Assembly: GCA_963792885.1 (NCBI GenBank)
Contig: CAWBXX010000003.1
Location: 496,001-560,000 of the forward strand
From: DASWJZ01 sp963792885
GTDB taxonomy: Bacteria > Pseudomonadota > Alphaproteobacteria > Rhizobiales > Afifellaceae
DNA length: 64,000 bases
Direction: 5' to 3'
How positions within the stretch are numbered: position 1 is the stretch's first letter; each line of letters starts with the position of its first letter. Shown here piece by piece: positions 54,162 through 63,013 of this stretch. The notes below the pieces were generated by a model. The model saw only the letters and a list, made by a program, of their open reading frames with translations. It was not told the DNA's origin and did not search any database. The position numbers and the translations under genes were made by a program.

Positions 54162-54343
54162 TCTAGATCGGGATTTCCGCCTCGGCGAGCCAGAGGCCAA
54201 AATACTAGGGGGATTGAGCCCGCCAACGACGTTTGCGCTTTGCTTTCTAGGCACACCTTGGCCGACAAAGGTCTGACGGATTGGAAGCCGAGTCGGGGGC
54301 AGTCTGTCCCAGCGCCTTGACCGATCCGCGGAAGAAATTCGCG

Positions 54344-54529
54344 ATGAACTCAACCCGAAGCGCTGAACACGACCTGGAGCTGGCGCGCACCATCAGCAAA
54401 ATTCTCCGTTCTCCGCCCAGACCCAACAGCGCCGAACCCAAGCGGAGGAGCGACAGAGAGGAAGCGGGACAGCGAGCGGTCGCAGACGTGGCCGTGGCAA
54501 TGGCTGGACAAGCTAAGAAGGCAAGCTGA
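54344..54529 (+). CDS. Possible small protein, 61 residues
   Basis: ATG 54344 opens MNSTRSAEHDLELARTISKI, continuing with a Pro/Arg-rich middle and an Ala-rich end. No family recognised and the ribosome site is weak (GAAGAAATTCGCG). It is followed within 200 bases by an intrinsic terminator on the same strand, which slightly favours a real transcript. Confidence 0.3.
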   Translation: MNSTRSAEHDLELARTISKILRSPPRPNSAEPKRRSDREEAGQRAVADVAVAMAGQAKKAS

Positions 54530-54706
54530 AGCCAACGGCCTCGATGTCATCGACGCTTGTCTGGGAACCATTCGTGCCAAGTCCTGCTTCCGCAGCGGCC
54601 AGTCGGAGTTGTCCCCTAGCCTTCGACGGGCAGACAGTAGGGCGTCGTCCAGTGTCGCTACCGTTCGTTTGGCGACCGCGCGGCATGGTTTCCCCCACGC
54701 CACTGG

Positions 54707-54731
54707 GCCCGGCCTCGCGCCGGGCTTCTTT
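54707..54731 (+). terminator. Intrinsic terminator-like hairpin
   Basis: GCCCGGC, loop CTCGC, GCCGGGC, then TTCTTT on the plus strand. Its stem is the same as that at 53823-53846, so the two may be copies of one terminator type carried by the island. Confidence 0.65.
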
Positions 54732-55037
54732 ATGAGCGTCCTCGGTGAGGTGGAATTGGGACGGCGGCCAGCGGAAACGCCGCCCAATGCGTGCGGGAGC
54801 GGCGCTTAAAGCAGCGTCCTCGTTCGTATTGCCTAAATTACGGACTTTCTGTTCCCGCCTGCCGGATTACACTCGCGGCGCGGCGGGTGAGGACCTTCAG
54901 GCTCGCCGCAGAGCCGGCGGTTTCTGGTCTCCCCTCTAAACGTAAGCCGCCGGCACCACTCACCTCGCCTTGGAAACGCCTCGCCTTGCATCGCTCGGTT
55001 GCCTACGCTCAGCCCGGCAATCAAGGAGGGCACGACC

Positions 55038-55277
55038 ATGCAGAAGGGCAATGTCGATCTCGCAACGTTGAAAACGGCGCGCGAGAGACTTGAGGCGAAG
55101 AGGGTGGAGCTGATCCAGAAGATGGCAAAAAGCAAAACGGTCGTTGCGGATCGTTTGCGCTTATTCCTCTACGTTGAAGGCACGATCGAGAAGCTCAAGG
55201 TGCTTGAGTCAGGGCAACAGGATATGCCGGTTGCAACGCAGGGCGTGACGGAATTCCAACGCGGGACGGCGACGTAG
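55038..55277 (+). CDS. Small helical protein, 79 residues
   Basis: Unrecognised. AAGGAGGG lies seven bases before ATG 55038, a strong ribosome site. The sequence MQKGNVDLATLKTARERLEA and the following KRVELIQKMAKSKTVVADRL predict two long helices, with an unstructured tail. The good start signal and helical pattern support a real gene. Confidence 0.6.
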   Translation: MQKGNVDLATLKTARERLEAKRVELIQKMAKSKTVVADRLRLFLYVEGTIEKLKVLESGQQDMPVATQGVTEFQRGTAT

Positions 55278-55589
55278 TAGCCGCACACAATTAGCCCGTC
55301 GTCGACATCACTGAGGATGCCGCGGCGGAGGTGGTGCACTCGGTCATTGGAGGTCGCACTCGGGGTTGCGGGCAATTTGCACCGAATCCCGCAGAACTCT
55401 GGTGCGGCCGAGGACCCGCTCTCACCTGCTCAAATCTTTGCAGGACGGCATTCGTGAAAAGTGCTACCCGGTGAGTGGAAGTTGCAGCTTTTTCAACAGC
55501 TTGCTGTCGTGCATTTCGTTTCCCCTAGGGAGCGCCATCCTTCTTGTACATCAACGTCACAGAATGCGCTTCGCGCGTGTGGCGCGCCC
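55278..55589. other. Stretch without a supportable gene
   Basis: About 310 bases between the small helical gene and the gshA fragment. I see only short frames without ribosome sites or recognisable protein sequence. The junction with the gshA fragment near 55590 is where similarity to glutamate-cysteine ligase stops. Confidence 0.5.
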
Positions 55590-55898
55590 GAGAACTCTAG
55601 CTGCATACCCGGCTCAAGCGAGATCGCGCCGCCGCCGATCGGATCGGCAAGCCCGATGATATTTTCGCGCCGTCGTAGATCGGCTCCCAGCCGAGAAGCC
55701 CCTGCATGCCCTCAAGCAGCGCGCGGATACCGCGGGGGGCCTCGATAAGGCACCGGCGTGTGGCCGTCCTTGTAGAAGCAAAACTTCTGATGCTCCGTGC
55801 CAATTCGCCACGCGGCCCGCGGCTTCGCCCCGGCTTCGAGATGTGCGACAAGTTGATCGCGGCTTTCGATCTGCTTGCTATCCGCTGTCGCGCGCCAT
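55590..55898 (-). pseudogene. gshA: Truncated glutamate-cysteine ligase (gshA) fragment
   Basis: On the minus strand the first ~100 residues of plant-type glutamate-cysteine ligase are recognisable across three frames: IESRDQLVAHLEAGAKPRAA and RIGTEHQKFCFY, then RGIRALLEGMQGLLGWEPI, then GLADPIGGGAISLEPG followed by MQLEFSGAP. Similarity ends there, while the full enzyme is ~450 residues. FCFY and GTEHQ replace the usual FGFY and GTEHE. Truncation plus at least two frame breaks mark it as a pseudogene; a functional gshA is expected elsewhere. Confidence 0.8.
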
Positions 55899-56109
55899 GC
55901 GCCATCGTCTAACAAAAACGCTCCTACAATTAACGCCTGTCTATGGCTTCGCAAAGCGTTCGATCACGTTTCGGCCGCCTTGGCCCGACCCGACGCGGCT
56001 CTTTGGACGGCTCCCCTACACACCCTCCGCGGAGGTCAGACGGCCTCGGTCAGCACTACGCGCTGGCAGCGGTACCGCCAAATGAGCGCGGCCCGAGGGA
56101 GCCGCGAGA

Positions 56110-56349
56110 TCACTCCTCTTCGGCCAACGCCCTCATCAAGGTGATCAGGCCCGAAATCTCTCGCCGCCGCGCAATCGCCTCGGTCGTGTAGCGCCCGTGC
56201 TTGAAGGCGTTGCGGTTACCTTTCGGAGCGCCCGGCGATGTTCCTCCGTGCATCCGGCAGCGGCCGTTTCCCATCGCAGGCGACCGGCACGGGCTCCCGC
56301 TCCGCGTCCGGGCTCCGCATCGGGGGCTGAGGTGCATGGGCAATTGCAT
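56110..56349 (-). CDS. Small island protein with GAPKGNRNA motif
   Basis: A 79-residue protein starting MQLPMHLSPRCGARTRSGSP. It has four cysteines/histidines in CGARTRSGSPC and CRMHGG that suggest a small metal-binding knuckle, followed by GAPKGNRNAFKHGRY and an Arg/Glu-rich helix. The family is widespread on alphaproteobacterial islands and prophages; function unknown. It overlaps the end of the upstream gene by 134 bases in another frame. ATG 56349 is preferred to an upstream ATG at 56439. A degenerate copy lies at 50160-50330. Confidence 0.7.
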   Translation of the reverse strand: MQLPMHLSPRCGARTRSGSPCRSPAMGNGRCRMHGGTSPGAPKGNRNAFKHGRYTTEAIARRREISGLITLMRALAEEE

Positions 56350-56884
56350 GGGGTCGATCCTCTGCTTTCGAGTGATCCCCTCCCCCTGGGGTCTCGACGG
56401 TTCCGACGATGGCCTGCCCGCCCTGATGGACGTGGACATGCTCCACCGTCACCTTCTGCTGACCCTTGCCTCGATGGCGGTTCAGGGCTTCAAGAAGCGC
56501 GGCATAGGTGCGTGAGAGCTTGTTGGCTTGGGCGAGCGCCTCACGGCGGCCTTCAAACGTCTGCTCGCCGAGCATGGCGCGCCGGTAGCATTCCATCGCA
56601 GCGTTGTGGGCGGCAATCAGTTGCGCAGCCATCATGCCTTCCAGCTCGTCCTTAGGCCCGATGCCCATCATTGCGCGGATCGTCGCCTTGGTTTGTCGAT
56701 CTCGTTCCTCTGTATCCGAGTTTTTGACCCACAGAGCGTTGAGAGCTTGATTGACGAGAATGAGGTTCCAGTGATCCGACTTCGAACCCCCGATGTCCTT
56801 CAATTGGCCCTTCATCTCCTCTTCTGAGTCGTCAAGAACAACGGTGTTGGCCCTATTGGCGCCCTTTCCCTTCATCGCTGCCAT
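56216..56884 (-). CDS. Island-associated hypothetical protein
   Basis: A 222-residue protein seen on alphaproteobacterial islands. The N-terminus is basic (MAAMKGKGANRAN), the middle is helical (MMGIGPKDELEGMMAAQLIA, EALAQANKLSRTYAALLEAL) and the end has VTVEHVHVHQGGQAIVG followed by a disordered tail. ATG 56884 shares one base with the stop of the DUF3631 gene (TGATG), so it was translated with it. Its last ~134 bases overlap the GAPKGNRNA gene. Function unknown. Confidence 0.7.
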   Translation of the reverse strand: MAAMKGKGANRANTVVLDDSEEEMKGQLKDIGGSKSDHWNLILVNQALNALWVKNSDTEERDRQTKATIRAMMGIGPKDELEGMMAAQLIAAHNAAMECYRRAMLGEQTFEGRREALAQANKLSRTYAALLEALNRHRGKGQQKVTVEHVHVHQGGQAIVGTVETPGGGDHSKAEDRPHAIAHAPQPPMRSPDAEREPVPVACDGKRPLPDARRNIAGRSER

Positions 56885-58128
56885 CACCGCCACCCCCTCG
56901 GCTCTGAGGGGGCGACAGAAGAAGTCGCGTCCTGAAAGGCGTTCACTGGCGTCCTTTCCCCTGTTTCTTCCCTGTTATGAATCGACTTCGCATCCGATGT
57001 TTCGGATGTTTCCGATGTTTCGGATTCGGCGCGAGGCAAAGCCAGATATCGCTGCCATGCATCATGCAGGTCCTCGCGTCGGTAGCCCTTGCCGGTCCAT
57101 TCCCCTGTGCGCACCTGATGAGGCTTCACGTCGTAGGGAGCGAGCGTCCTGGCGAGACCGCGCGCATCCAAGGGCTTGCCCCGCAAGCTACCCCACGGGC
57201 TTTCTTCAAGGTTGTGCAGCCCGTCTAGGATGGTCGTCGTCGGCAAGGCATCGGCGTCTCCAAATATGCTCCGGAGATCGGACAGCAACTTGATGCCCAA
57301 GCTCGGGCTCGCCTCCCGCAGAAGGGAAACAAGGGAAACAGCAGAAACACGCGCCTGCTTCGGCCAATGCCCACCGGCGGCATCGGCGATGGCCAGAAGT
57401 GGCTCCTAAACGTCTGCATTGCGGTCCTCGACACCCGGCGGCATGACGGGGAATGCGTCGCGCAAGTCAGGTCGATACCAACTCTGACCATGCTGCGAGG
57501 CGGTCCCTCAGGCGATGACCTTCGGCCAGATAGAGCGCCGGCGGAACGACTCGACAGTTTCGTCCGGTGACGTCTGCGCATCCTAACGACACTGACCGGC
57601 AAGATCGTGTCGGGCAGTTGGCCGAGGCCGGCGAGGGCGACGGCGCAATAGGCCGGCCATTCCTCAGTCGTCAGCTATTCCCTTGGACCCCGCATCGCAG
57701 GCTACGGCTCCGCGGCGATGACCGGCATTGAGCAGGCCGCGAACGTCTTCGCTGTCCTTCGCTCTTGCCCCAAACACCGTGTCCACCTCATCGAAAAGCA
57801 CCGTCGGCGGGCCACTGCCGTCTGAGACTTGGCGGAAGAGATAGGCCGGAGAGACGTTGACCGCCTCCACCGGGTTTGGAACCAACAGCTCCGACACCTC
57901 CAGTGCGCGCGTCTTTCCGCTTCCAGGCTCCGGACTCAGGAAGGCGATCCTCGGCGTTGATTCCCAGGCGTCCATCAGGTGGGTGTGTGCGATCCACAGT
58001 GTATGCGCGACCTGAGCGTCGTCACTCGGATAGGCAACGAAGCGGCCGAGAAATGCATGCACATCGTCGAGGATCGCACTGCCGTCTTCGAGACGAACAG
58101 GGTTCTCGTCCGTGTTCCACTCTCTCAC
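56884..58128 (-). pseudogene. DUF3631 domain ATPase, frameshifted and with a nonsense codon
   Basis: From GTG 58128 the protein reads VREWNTDENPVRLEDGSAIL and has a Walker A SPEPGSGKTRALE, a Walker B-like VLFDEVDTVFG and AGHRRGAVACD. It then breaks: parts of the next ~130 residues appear in other frames and a TAG replaces the expected tryptophan in NADVWEPLL-type sequence near 57410. The C-terminal domain, SLGIKLLSDLRSIFGDADAL to YRREDLHDAWQRYLALP, is intact. The family is a helicase- or primase-linked ATPase of islands and prophages. Several breaks plus a stop favour a true pseudogene. Confidence 0.8.
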
Positions 58129-58304
58129 GGCGTCGCCCTCGCACGTCCATAGGAGTTGGCGATCTTCACCAGCTCGTTTGCGATCTCGCCAACCGCCTCG
58201 ACGGCGGCAGGCTCGACCTCCAGTCCCGCTAGATCGGCGGCTACGGCGGCGCGGATCAGGGCTTGATGGGCGCTCCGGGCCTCGCAGGACGCAATGCCGA
58301 GCAT
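58125..58304 (-). CDS. Small hypothetical protein upstream of the DUF3631 gene
   Basis: ATG 58304 gives a 59-residue protein, MLGIASCEARSAHQALIRAA then VEAVGEIANELVKIANSYGR, mostly helical. It ends in TGA that overlaps the GTG start of the DUF3631 gene (GTGA), a sign of translational coupling. AAGGAG lies 11 bases upstream, slightly far. Unrecognised. Confidence 0.45.
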   Translation of the reverse strand: MLGIASCEARSAHQALIRAAVAADLAGLEVEPAAVEAVGEIANELVKIANSYGRARATP

Positions 58305-58388
58305 TGGCCCGACAACTCCTTGCCCGAACAGTAGCGGCTTCGGTATCTTCGCAGCGATCCTGATGGCGAATCAGTTCAACACTGCGAG

Positions 58389-58411
58389 CCCCGGCCATTG
58401 CGCCGGGGTTT
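58389..58411 (+). terminator. Terminator-like hairpin
   Basis: CCCCGGC, loop CATTGC, GCCGGGG, then TTT on the plus strand, just downstream of the HTH gene's end on the other strand. The short T-run makes it weak. Its stem resembles those at 53823 and 54707. Confidence 0.4.
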
Positions 58412-58431
58412 CGCATATGTGCTGGCACCGC

Positions 58432-58620
58432 TCACCCTCCCGCTCGATATTCGGGAAGGCCGGCCAGATAGGCTTGCAGGTCGGCAAACGAGATCAACGT
58501 GCGGCGCCCTGCTTTCCGGGCAGTGAGATCGCCGCGCTTCAATGCCTCATAGATCGAGGTGCGGGACATACCCGACACCTTCACAGCATCGGGGATGGTG
58601 ACTGCGATTGGTATTTGCAT
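58432..58620 (-). CDS. Helix-turn-helix (AlpA/excisionase-like) protein
   Basis: A 62-residue DNA-binding protein starting MQIPIAVTIPDAVKVSGMSR. The MerR-type winged helix is seen in TSIYEALKRGDLTARKAGRR and TLISFADLQAYLAGLP. Such proteins act as excisionases or integrase activators. It is close to the integrase and co-oriented, which fits. An in-frame upstream start would add unrelated residues. Confidence 0.8.
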   Translation of the reverse strand: MQIPIAVTIPDAVKVSGMSRTSIYEALKRGDLTARKAGRRTLISFADLQAYLAGLPEYRAGG

Positions 58621-58693
58621 GTTTGTGTTTCCCAAAAAGTCCGTGCGGGATTGCCCGGACGTCGTGGGGTCCACATCTGCCCAACAGATCGAT

Positions 58694-59378
58694 TTATTTC
58701 GATACCCCCGAAACGGACTGGTCGCGCAGGTGCGGCAGTGACCAACAAAGGTCTGCGAACCTGCCAGCGATTTCCTTCTCGGCGACAGGCTTCCCGAATT
58801 GATCAACAATTCGGACGTGAGCGTGTTGAGCGCGAAAGTCGCCCCACCAGCTCTCGAGCTTTTTCCGCACGTTTAGATCGTGGGGCGTCTCGGATTCCCC
58901 ACACCACCTCTGCACCGTCTGCCAACGGAGCGGTTTGTTGTTCCGGCTTGTCCGCCCGCTCTCCGTCAAACCGCTGGCAATTCGGCGATACGCATCAACT
59001 GGCCTGAAGCCATTTGCTACCAACACAGCATAGGCCGCACGAATCCAAATCTTCAGCTCGCTTCTTGCGGTTGTCGTGATGTTTGTTCCGCCAAAGTTGA
59101 CCGGGGCAGGACCATGGGTGATCCCTTCCTTTATCCAGGTCCGATAGGAAGATCATCAAGTCTTTCAGTGGCATGTGGACGGAGTCTTCTCTGAAGTTCG
59201 GGAGTTCAAGCAATGCGTGAATCACCTGCCCCAACATACCTGCGGCCTTGTTCCGCTTCAGTAGGGTGTCTGTCTCGGCCTCATAGTTGGCCTGCCGCTT
59301 CGCCAGCCTTTGATAAAGCCGGTTGACCCATTCCGTCGGGTCTGGCCAGCCGGGGGTTGTGGTCTTTCCGTCACGCAT
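58694..59378 (-). CDS. Hypothetical island protein, one-base frameshift near 59105
   Basis: ATG 59378 gives MRDGKTTTPGWPDPTEWVNR followed by a helical segment and DKGRDHPWS. The rest, NFGGTNITTTARSELKIWIR and VDAYRRIASGLTESGR through VSKLPHLRD-like tail, is in the adjacent frame to a stop at 58694. The span of 685 bases is one over a multiple of three; one extra base near 59105 explains it, giving ~227 residues. The second half, with KPLRWQTVQRWCGES, hints at a DNA-binding helix. No family recognised. Confidence 0.55.
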
Positions 59379-59465
59379 TCGTTGCCAAACCTCAGCACCG
59401 AAAGAATTAGCGACTTCGGAATGGCCGGCGTGGCTACACTCTAATCAGCTTGAGCCCGTCGGGGG

Positions 59466-60715
59466 TCATGCCACAACTCCCCTGATAGGCGTCACCGTTG
59501 CCACCGCCGCGCCGCCGCTGGCGCAATAAGTCGCCCAATCCTCCATCAGCCGCCGCCGCTTTTCGAACAGATCGCCGCGCCGATAGGCGGCCTCCGCCTT
59601 GTTGCCGATGACATGCGCCAACGCCATTTCGCAGACTTCATGGGCATAGCCGGTGCATTCGGCCGCCCAGTCGCGGAAGGCGGACCGGAAGCCGTGCACG
59701 GTCGCGTCAACCTTCATGCGGCGAAGCAGCATGGACATGGCCATGCCGGACAGCTTGCCGCCCCTGTCGGCCGGGAACAGCCAGTCCTTTCCAGCGGCTT
59801 AGCGTTCTCCAGAATCTCGACAGCGCGCGGCGACAAGGGAACGCGATGTTCCTTGCCTCGCCTTCATGCGCGCGGCGGGATCGTCCAGATGGCCTTGTCC
59901 AGATCGACTTCGTCCCACTTCGCCGCCCAGCACTTCGCTGGTGCGGGCGGCGGTCAGAATGGCAAACTCCAGCGCCAGCGCCGCCACGGCTTCGCGCATG
60001 CGCAAGTGCGCCGACAAATGCCGGGATCGCCTCATAGGGCAGCGCCTTGTGATGGCCGCGCGTCAGGCGGGAGCGGGCAGGCAGGATTTGCGCGATATGG
60101 CCGCGCCAGCGGGCCGGGATTTTCGCCCTCCCGATATCCCCGCGCCTTGGCGGCATCGAGCACGGTTTCAATCCGGCCGCGGATGCGGCTGGCAGTTTCG
60201 GGCTTGTCCTGCCAGATCGGCTCCAGAATCTTGAGCACATGCGCCGTGCCAATATCGGCAACGGGCAAGTCGCCCATCACCGGATAGACGTAGGTGGCTA
60301 GCGTGTTGCGCCATTGCTGCCGGTGCTTGTCATTGCGCCAGCTACCCTCATTCGCGGCGATGTAAGCCTCGGCGACGGCCTTGAACGTAATTCCGGCGAT
60401 CTGGGCCGCCTGGGCGGCCGCAAGGGCCTCTGCGGCCTTCTGCTGGCGCTCAGCAAGGGGATCAATCCCAGCCTTCACCTTCAGCCGCAACGCCGCCGCC
60501 GCGTCGCGGGCAGCGGCAAGGGAGATCGCCGACAGGCCAGCAGCCGCGCCCAAGCCAATGTCCCGTGACTTGCCCTTGAGCATGAAACGATAGACCCACG
60601 AACGCGCGCCGCTTTCCTTGACCAGCAAATGCAGCCCTCCCCCATCCGCATGGCGACCTGGCTTTGCGTTCTTCACCGCCAATGGGGTCAGTGCATTGCT
60701 GAGCTTGCGGGGCAT
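59466..60715 (-). pseudogene. int: P4-type tyrosine integrase, multiple frame breaks
   Basis: From ATG 60715 the N-terminal arm-binding domain is clear: LTPLAVKNAKPGRHADGGGL and RSWVYRFMLKGKSRDIGLG, then the core-binding domain to GYREGENP. The catalytic domain is scattered over several frames but recognisable: EFAILTAARTSEVLGG (Arg I), VHGFRSAFRDWAAE (HxxR) and LAHVIGNKAEAAYRRGDLFE (His/Trp then catalytic Tyr). At least four breaks occur between 59750 and 60120. All catalytic residues can be found, so either the gene is decaying or this stretch has dense errors. Confidence 0.85.
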
Positions 60716-61024
60716 GGCGTGGCGTCCCCGTTCCCAAATCCGTTCCCCGAAAATACTGCCGATTTTAGGGGAACGCAACCGGATGACGCCGGACAGGCGC
60801 AGCAGGTCACCGAGAAAATACTGTGAAGGCCGGGCGTTACGAGGACGCTTGAGGATCGATCTGAACGGTAATACGGAGGACACCCCATCCGCCACTACGC
60901 AGATTTCGATAATTGATACGAAAGGGATTTGTCCTTCGTATCGCGACTTGTCTCCCACCGGGTTCCTCACCACACGTGCCGGTAAGCCTGGGTTTTGCGA
61001 GACACCCGCCCGAAGGCCGATCAC
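60716..61024. other. Integrase upstream region with an inverted repeat
   Basis: About 310 bases with no gene. GATACGAAAGG (60915-60925) and CCTTCGTATC (60933-60942) form a near-perfect inverted repeat around a short loop. This could be the end of the island, an integrase or excisionase binding site, or a terminator for the glycosyltransferase gene. No copy of the tRNA-Thr 3' end was found here. Confidence 0.4.
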
Positions 61025-62279
61025 CTAACTTTCCTTCGCAGCTGAATTCGCGGCGGTCGCGAGCGAATGGCGGCCGGCAGGGCCTTGGAGAATTCGGGCG
61101 AGAATACTCCGCTGGTGCGCCAGGCAATCCTCAAGGTCCAGGCTCTTCTGAATGCTGAGCCGCGCCGCGGTTCGCAGCTGAAGCCTCCCATCGGATCGCA
61201 GGGCGCCGAGCACCTCCTCGGCGAGCGCGTTCGGATTCCAGAAGTCGACCAGCACGCCATTGTGACCCGAACGAACGAACTCGCGGACTGGCGGGACATC
61301 GGAGGCAACGATGAAAGTGCCGCACGACATGGCTTCGAGAAGAGACCACGACAGGACGAAGGGATAGGTCAGGTAAATGTGCGCCGCCGAAACCTGGAAG
61401 AGCTTTATCAGCTTGGCATGCGAGAGCCGGCCCAGGAAGACGATACGACGCGGGTCGATCCCGGTCTCGCGCATCATGGCTTCGCGCCAGGTCGAGCCAT
61501 CCGAGCGCGGGGGGCTGTACGCGTTGCCGTCCTCCCCCGCCACGAGGAAGATCGCGTCGGCGTGGCGTTCTGCGACCAGCTTTGCCGCACGCATGAACTG
61601 GGGGAAGCCGCGATAAGGTTCGAAGTAGCGTGCGGCGTAGGTGACGACTGGCGCTCCAGCCGAGACCGCGCGCCCGTCGGGAAGCTCGAACCTGGCCCGC
61701 GGGTCCGGGGCGCAGAGACGCGTATCGATGCCGTCGTGACAAACGGCAATTCGGGATCGGCACGCCTCCGGATAGAGGTCCCGCTGCCACCCCGTGGGAC
61801 TTACGCCCGCTTCTACGCTCTCCAGAGTCGCAAGCTGGGTCATGTTGCGCAGTTTGAGCCGCTTGCGGTCCGAATGCGACGGAGGGCGTGAAGCGTCGAA
61901 GTCCAGATCCGTCCCCTCTGCATGGTAGAAGGTACTCGCAGTAGCCGAGCATCGGCGTTTGGGGCAGCACATCCTTCGCGAAGAGAAGGCTCCCCCAGCC
62001 GATATGACCGACGACCACATCGGGCCGGCCGCGGTGCTTCGCCATCGCGAGGAGAGCGTCGGCGACCCTCGTCGCCCGGTCGATATGCTCCAAGGAGATC
62101 GTTGCGTGGTCCGGCCGCCGCGCCGCATCTGGTTCGCGGTGCGTGACGAATTCGACGCCCGGAAGCCTCTCCTCGATCTCCTCGCAGATCACCGTCACCG
62201 ATGAGCCGCGCCGCGCGAGATCGGTGGCCAGGTGACGAAACTGTCCCGGCCCGCGGCGATGCACGAAGACGATCTTCAC
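61025..62279 (-). CDS. GT4-type glycosyltransferase, one-base frameshift near 61930
   Basis: GT-B fold enzyme. From GTG 62279 it starts VKIVFVHRRGPGQFRHLATD and reads to TPMLGYCEY; the rest, FYHAEGTDLDFDASRP to the stop at 61025, is in the adjacent frame. The C-terminal nucleotide-sugar half has VFLGRLSHAKLIKLFQVSAA and LSWSLLEAMSCGTFIVASDV, where E is the conserved catalytic-site acidic residue of GT4. The span of 1255 bases is one over a multiple of three, giving ~417 residues. Acceptor and donor unknown. GTGA overlap with marR. Confidence 0.82.
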
Positions 62280-62833
62280 GGAACGTGGTTGCCGCTGTCG
62301 CCGTAGCGCACAAGGCCCGTCCAAAAGAGGTCCAGACGCTCGAGAGTCCTGGCGAAGTCCGCCAAGTCTCCTGACTCGGCGGCGCCGGAGATCCGCCGAT
62401 GCCTGTTCGCTGTGGTCTCTCCTACGGCCGCGAGGAGCCGTTTCGCCTTGGACGTGAGCCTGATGCGGGCGACCCTGCGGTCGCGCCGTGCGCTCTCGCG
62501 CTCGACATAGCCGGCCTCGGCGAGCCGCTTTACGCTCGCGGTGACGTTCGAGCCCGAATAGTGGCCGCGCTCGACAATATCTCCTATCGATGGCTCGCCC
62601 GCACCGATCGCGAAAAGAATCATGAACTGGGCGGCGGTCATGTCGCCGGCACCCGCCCTGCCCAAATCCGCCGTCAAGACCTCGAGGTAACGGCGGTGCA
62701 GCCGCCCGATCATCTGCGCCATATGCATATAGTGTGTGGCGCCCGCAGAACCGATGCGCCCGTCCGTTTCCTCCCGTTGCTCTGGTGTTTCCCGGGAATG
62801 TTCTCCTGCCAGGGTCTTCCAGGTCAAAGTCAT
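62276..62833 (-). CDS. MarR-family transcriptional regulator
   Basis: A 185-residue winged-helix protein. The HTH core is PSIGDIVERGHYSGSNVTAS and the wing AGYVERESARRDRRVARIRL, the MarR pattern. A ~35-residue N-terminal extension precedes the dimerisation helices. Relatives regulate exopolysaccharide synthesis and secretion next to glycosyltransferase genes. It is coupled to the glycosyltransferase gene (GTGA) and divergent from the type I secretion gene, so it may control both. Confidence 0.88.
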   Translation of the reverse strand: MTLTWKTLAGEHSRETPEQREETDGRIGSAGATHYMHMAQMIGRLHRRYLEVLTADLGRAGAGDMTAAQFMILFAIGAGEPSIGDIVERGHYSGSNVTASVKRLAEAGYVERESARRDRRVARIRLTSKAKRLLAAVGETTANRHRRISGAAESGDLADFARTLERLDLFWTGLVRYGDSGNHVP

Positions 62834-62891
62834 CGCCAGCTCCTCGACCTCAATTCAAACCCCCAGCGTTCCCCACGGAGTCATTATCATT

Positions 62892-62918
62892 TTCATAGAT
62901 TTTCTGGGTTCCTATGAA
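62892..62918. promoter_or_regulatory. Inverted repeat in the marR-secretion gene divergent promoter
   Basis: TTCATAG (62892-62898) and CTATGAA (62912-62918) form a perfect seven-base inverted repeat with a 13-base spacer, centred in an AT-rich divergent intergenic region 59 bases from marR. It is a plausible operator for the adjacent MarR protein; the long spacer is a caution. Confidence 0.4.
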
Positions 62919-63013
62919 CTTCTCCTCTATCGACAACCTCGTTTTATTGAACAGAATCTGGAGAACACTAGCTATTCCGTAGAACAAGTAGAAAAAAACA
63001 TGACAGTACGGTT

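Noticed and set aside
46885..60715. CRISPR array or known toxin-antitoxin or restriction system in the island
   Set aside because: No regularly spaced repeats and no recognisable toxin, antitoxin, methylase or restriction nuclease sequence was found.
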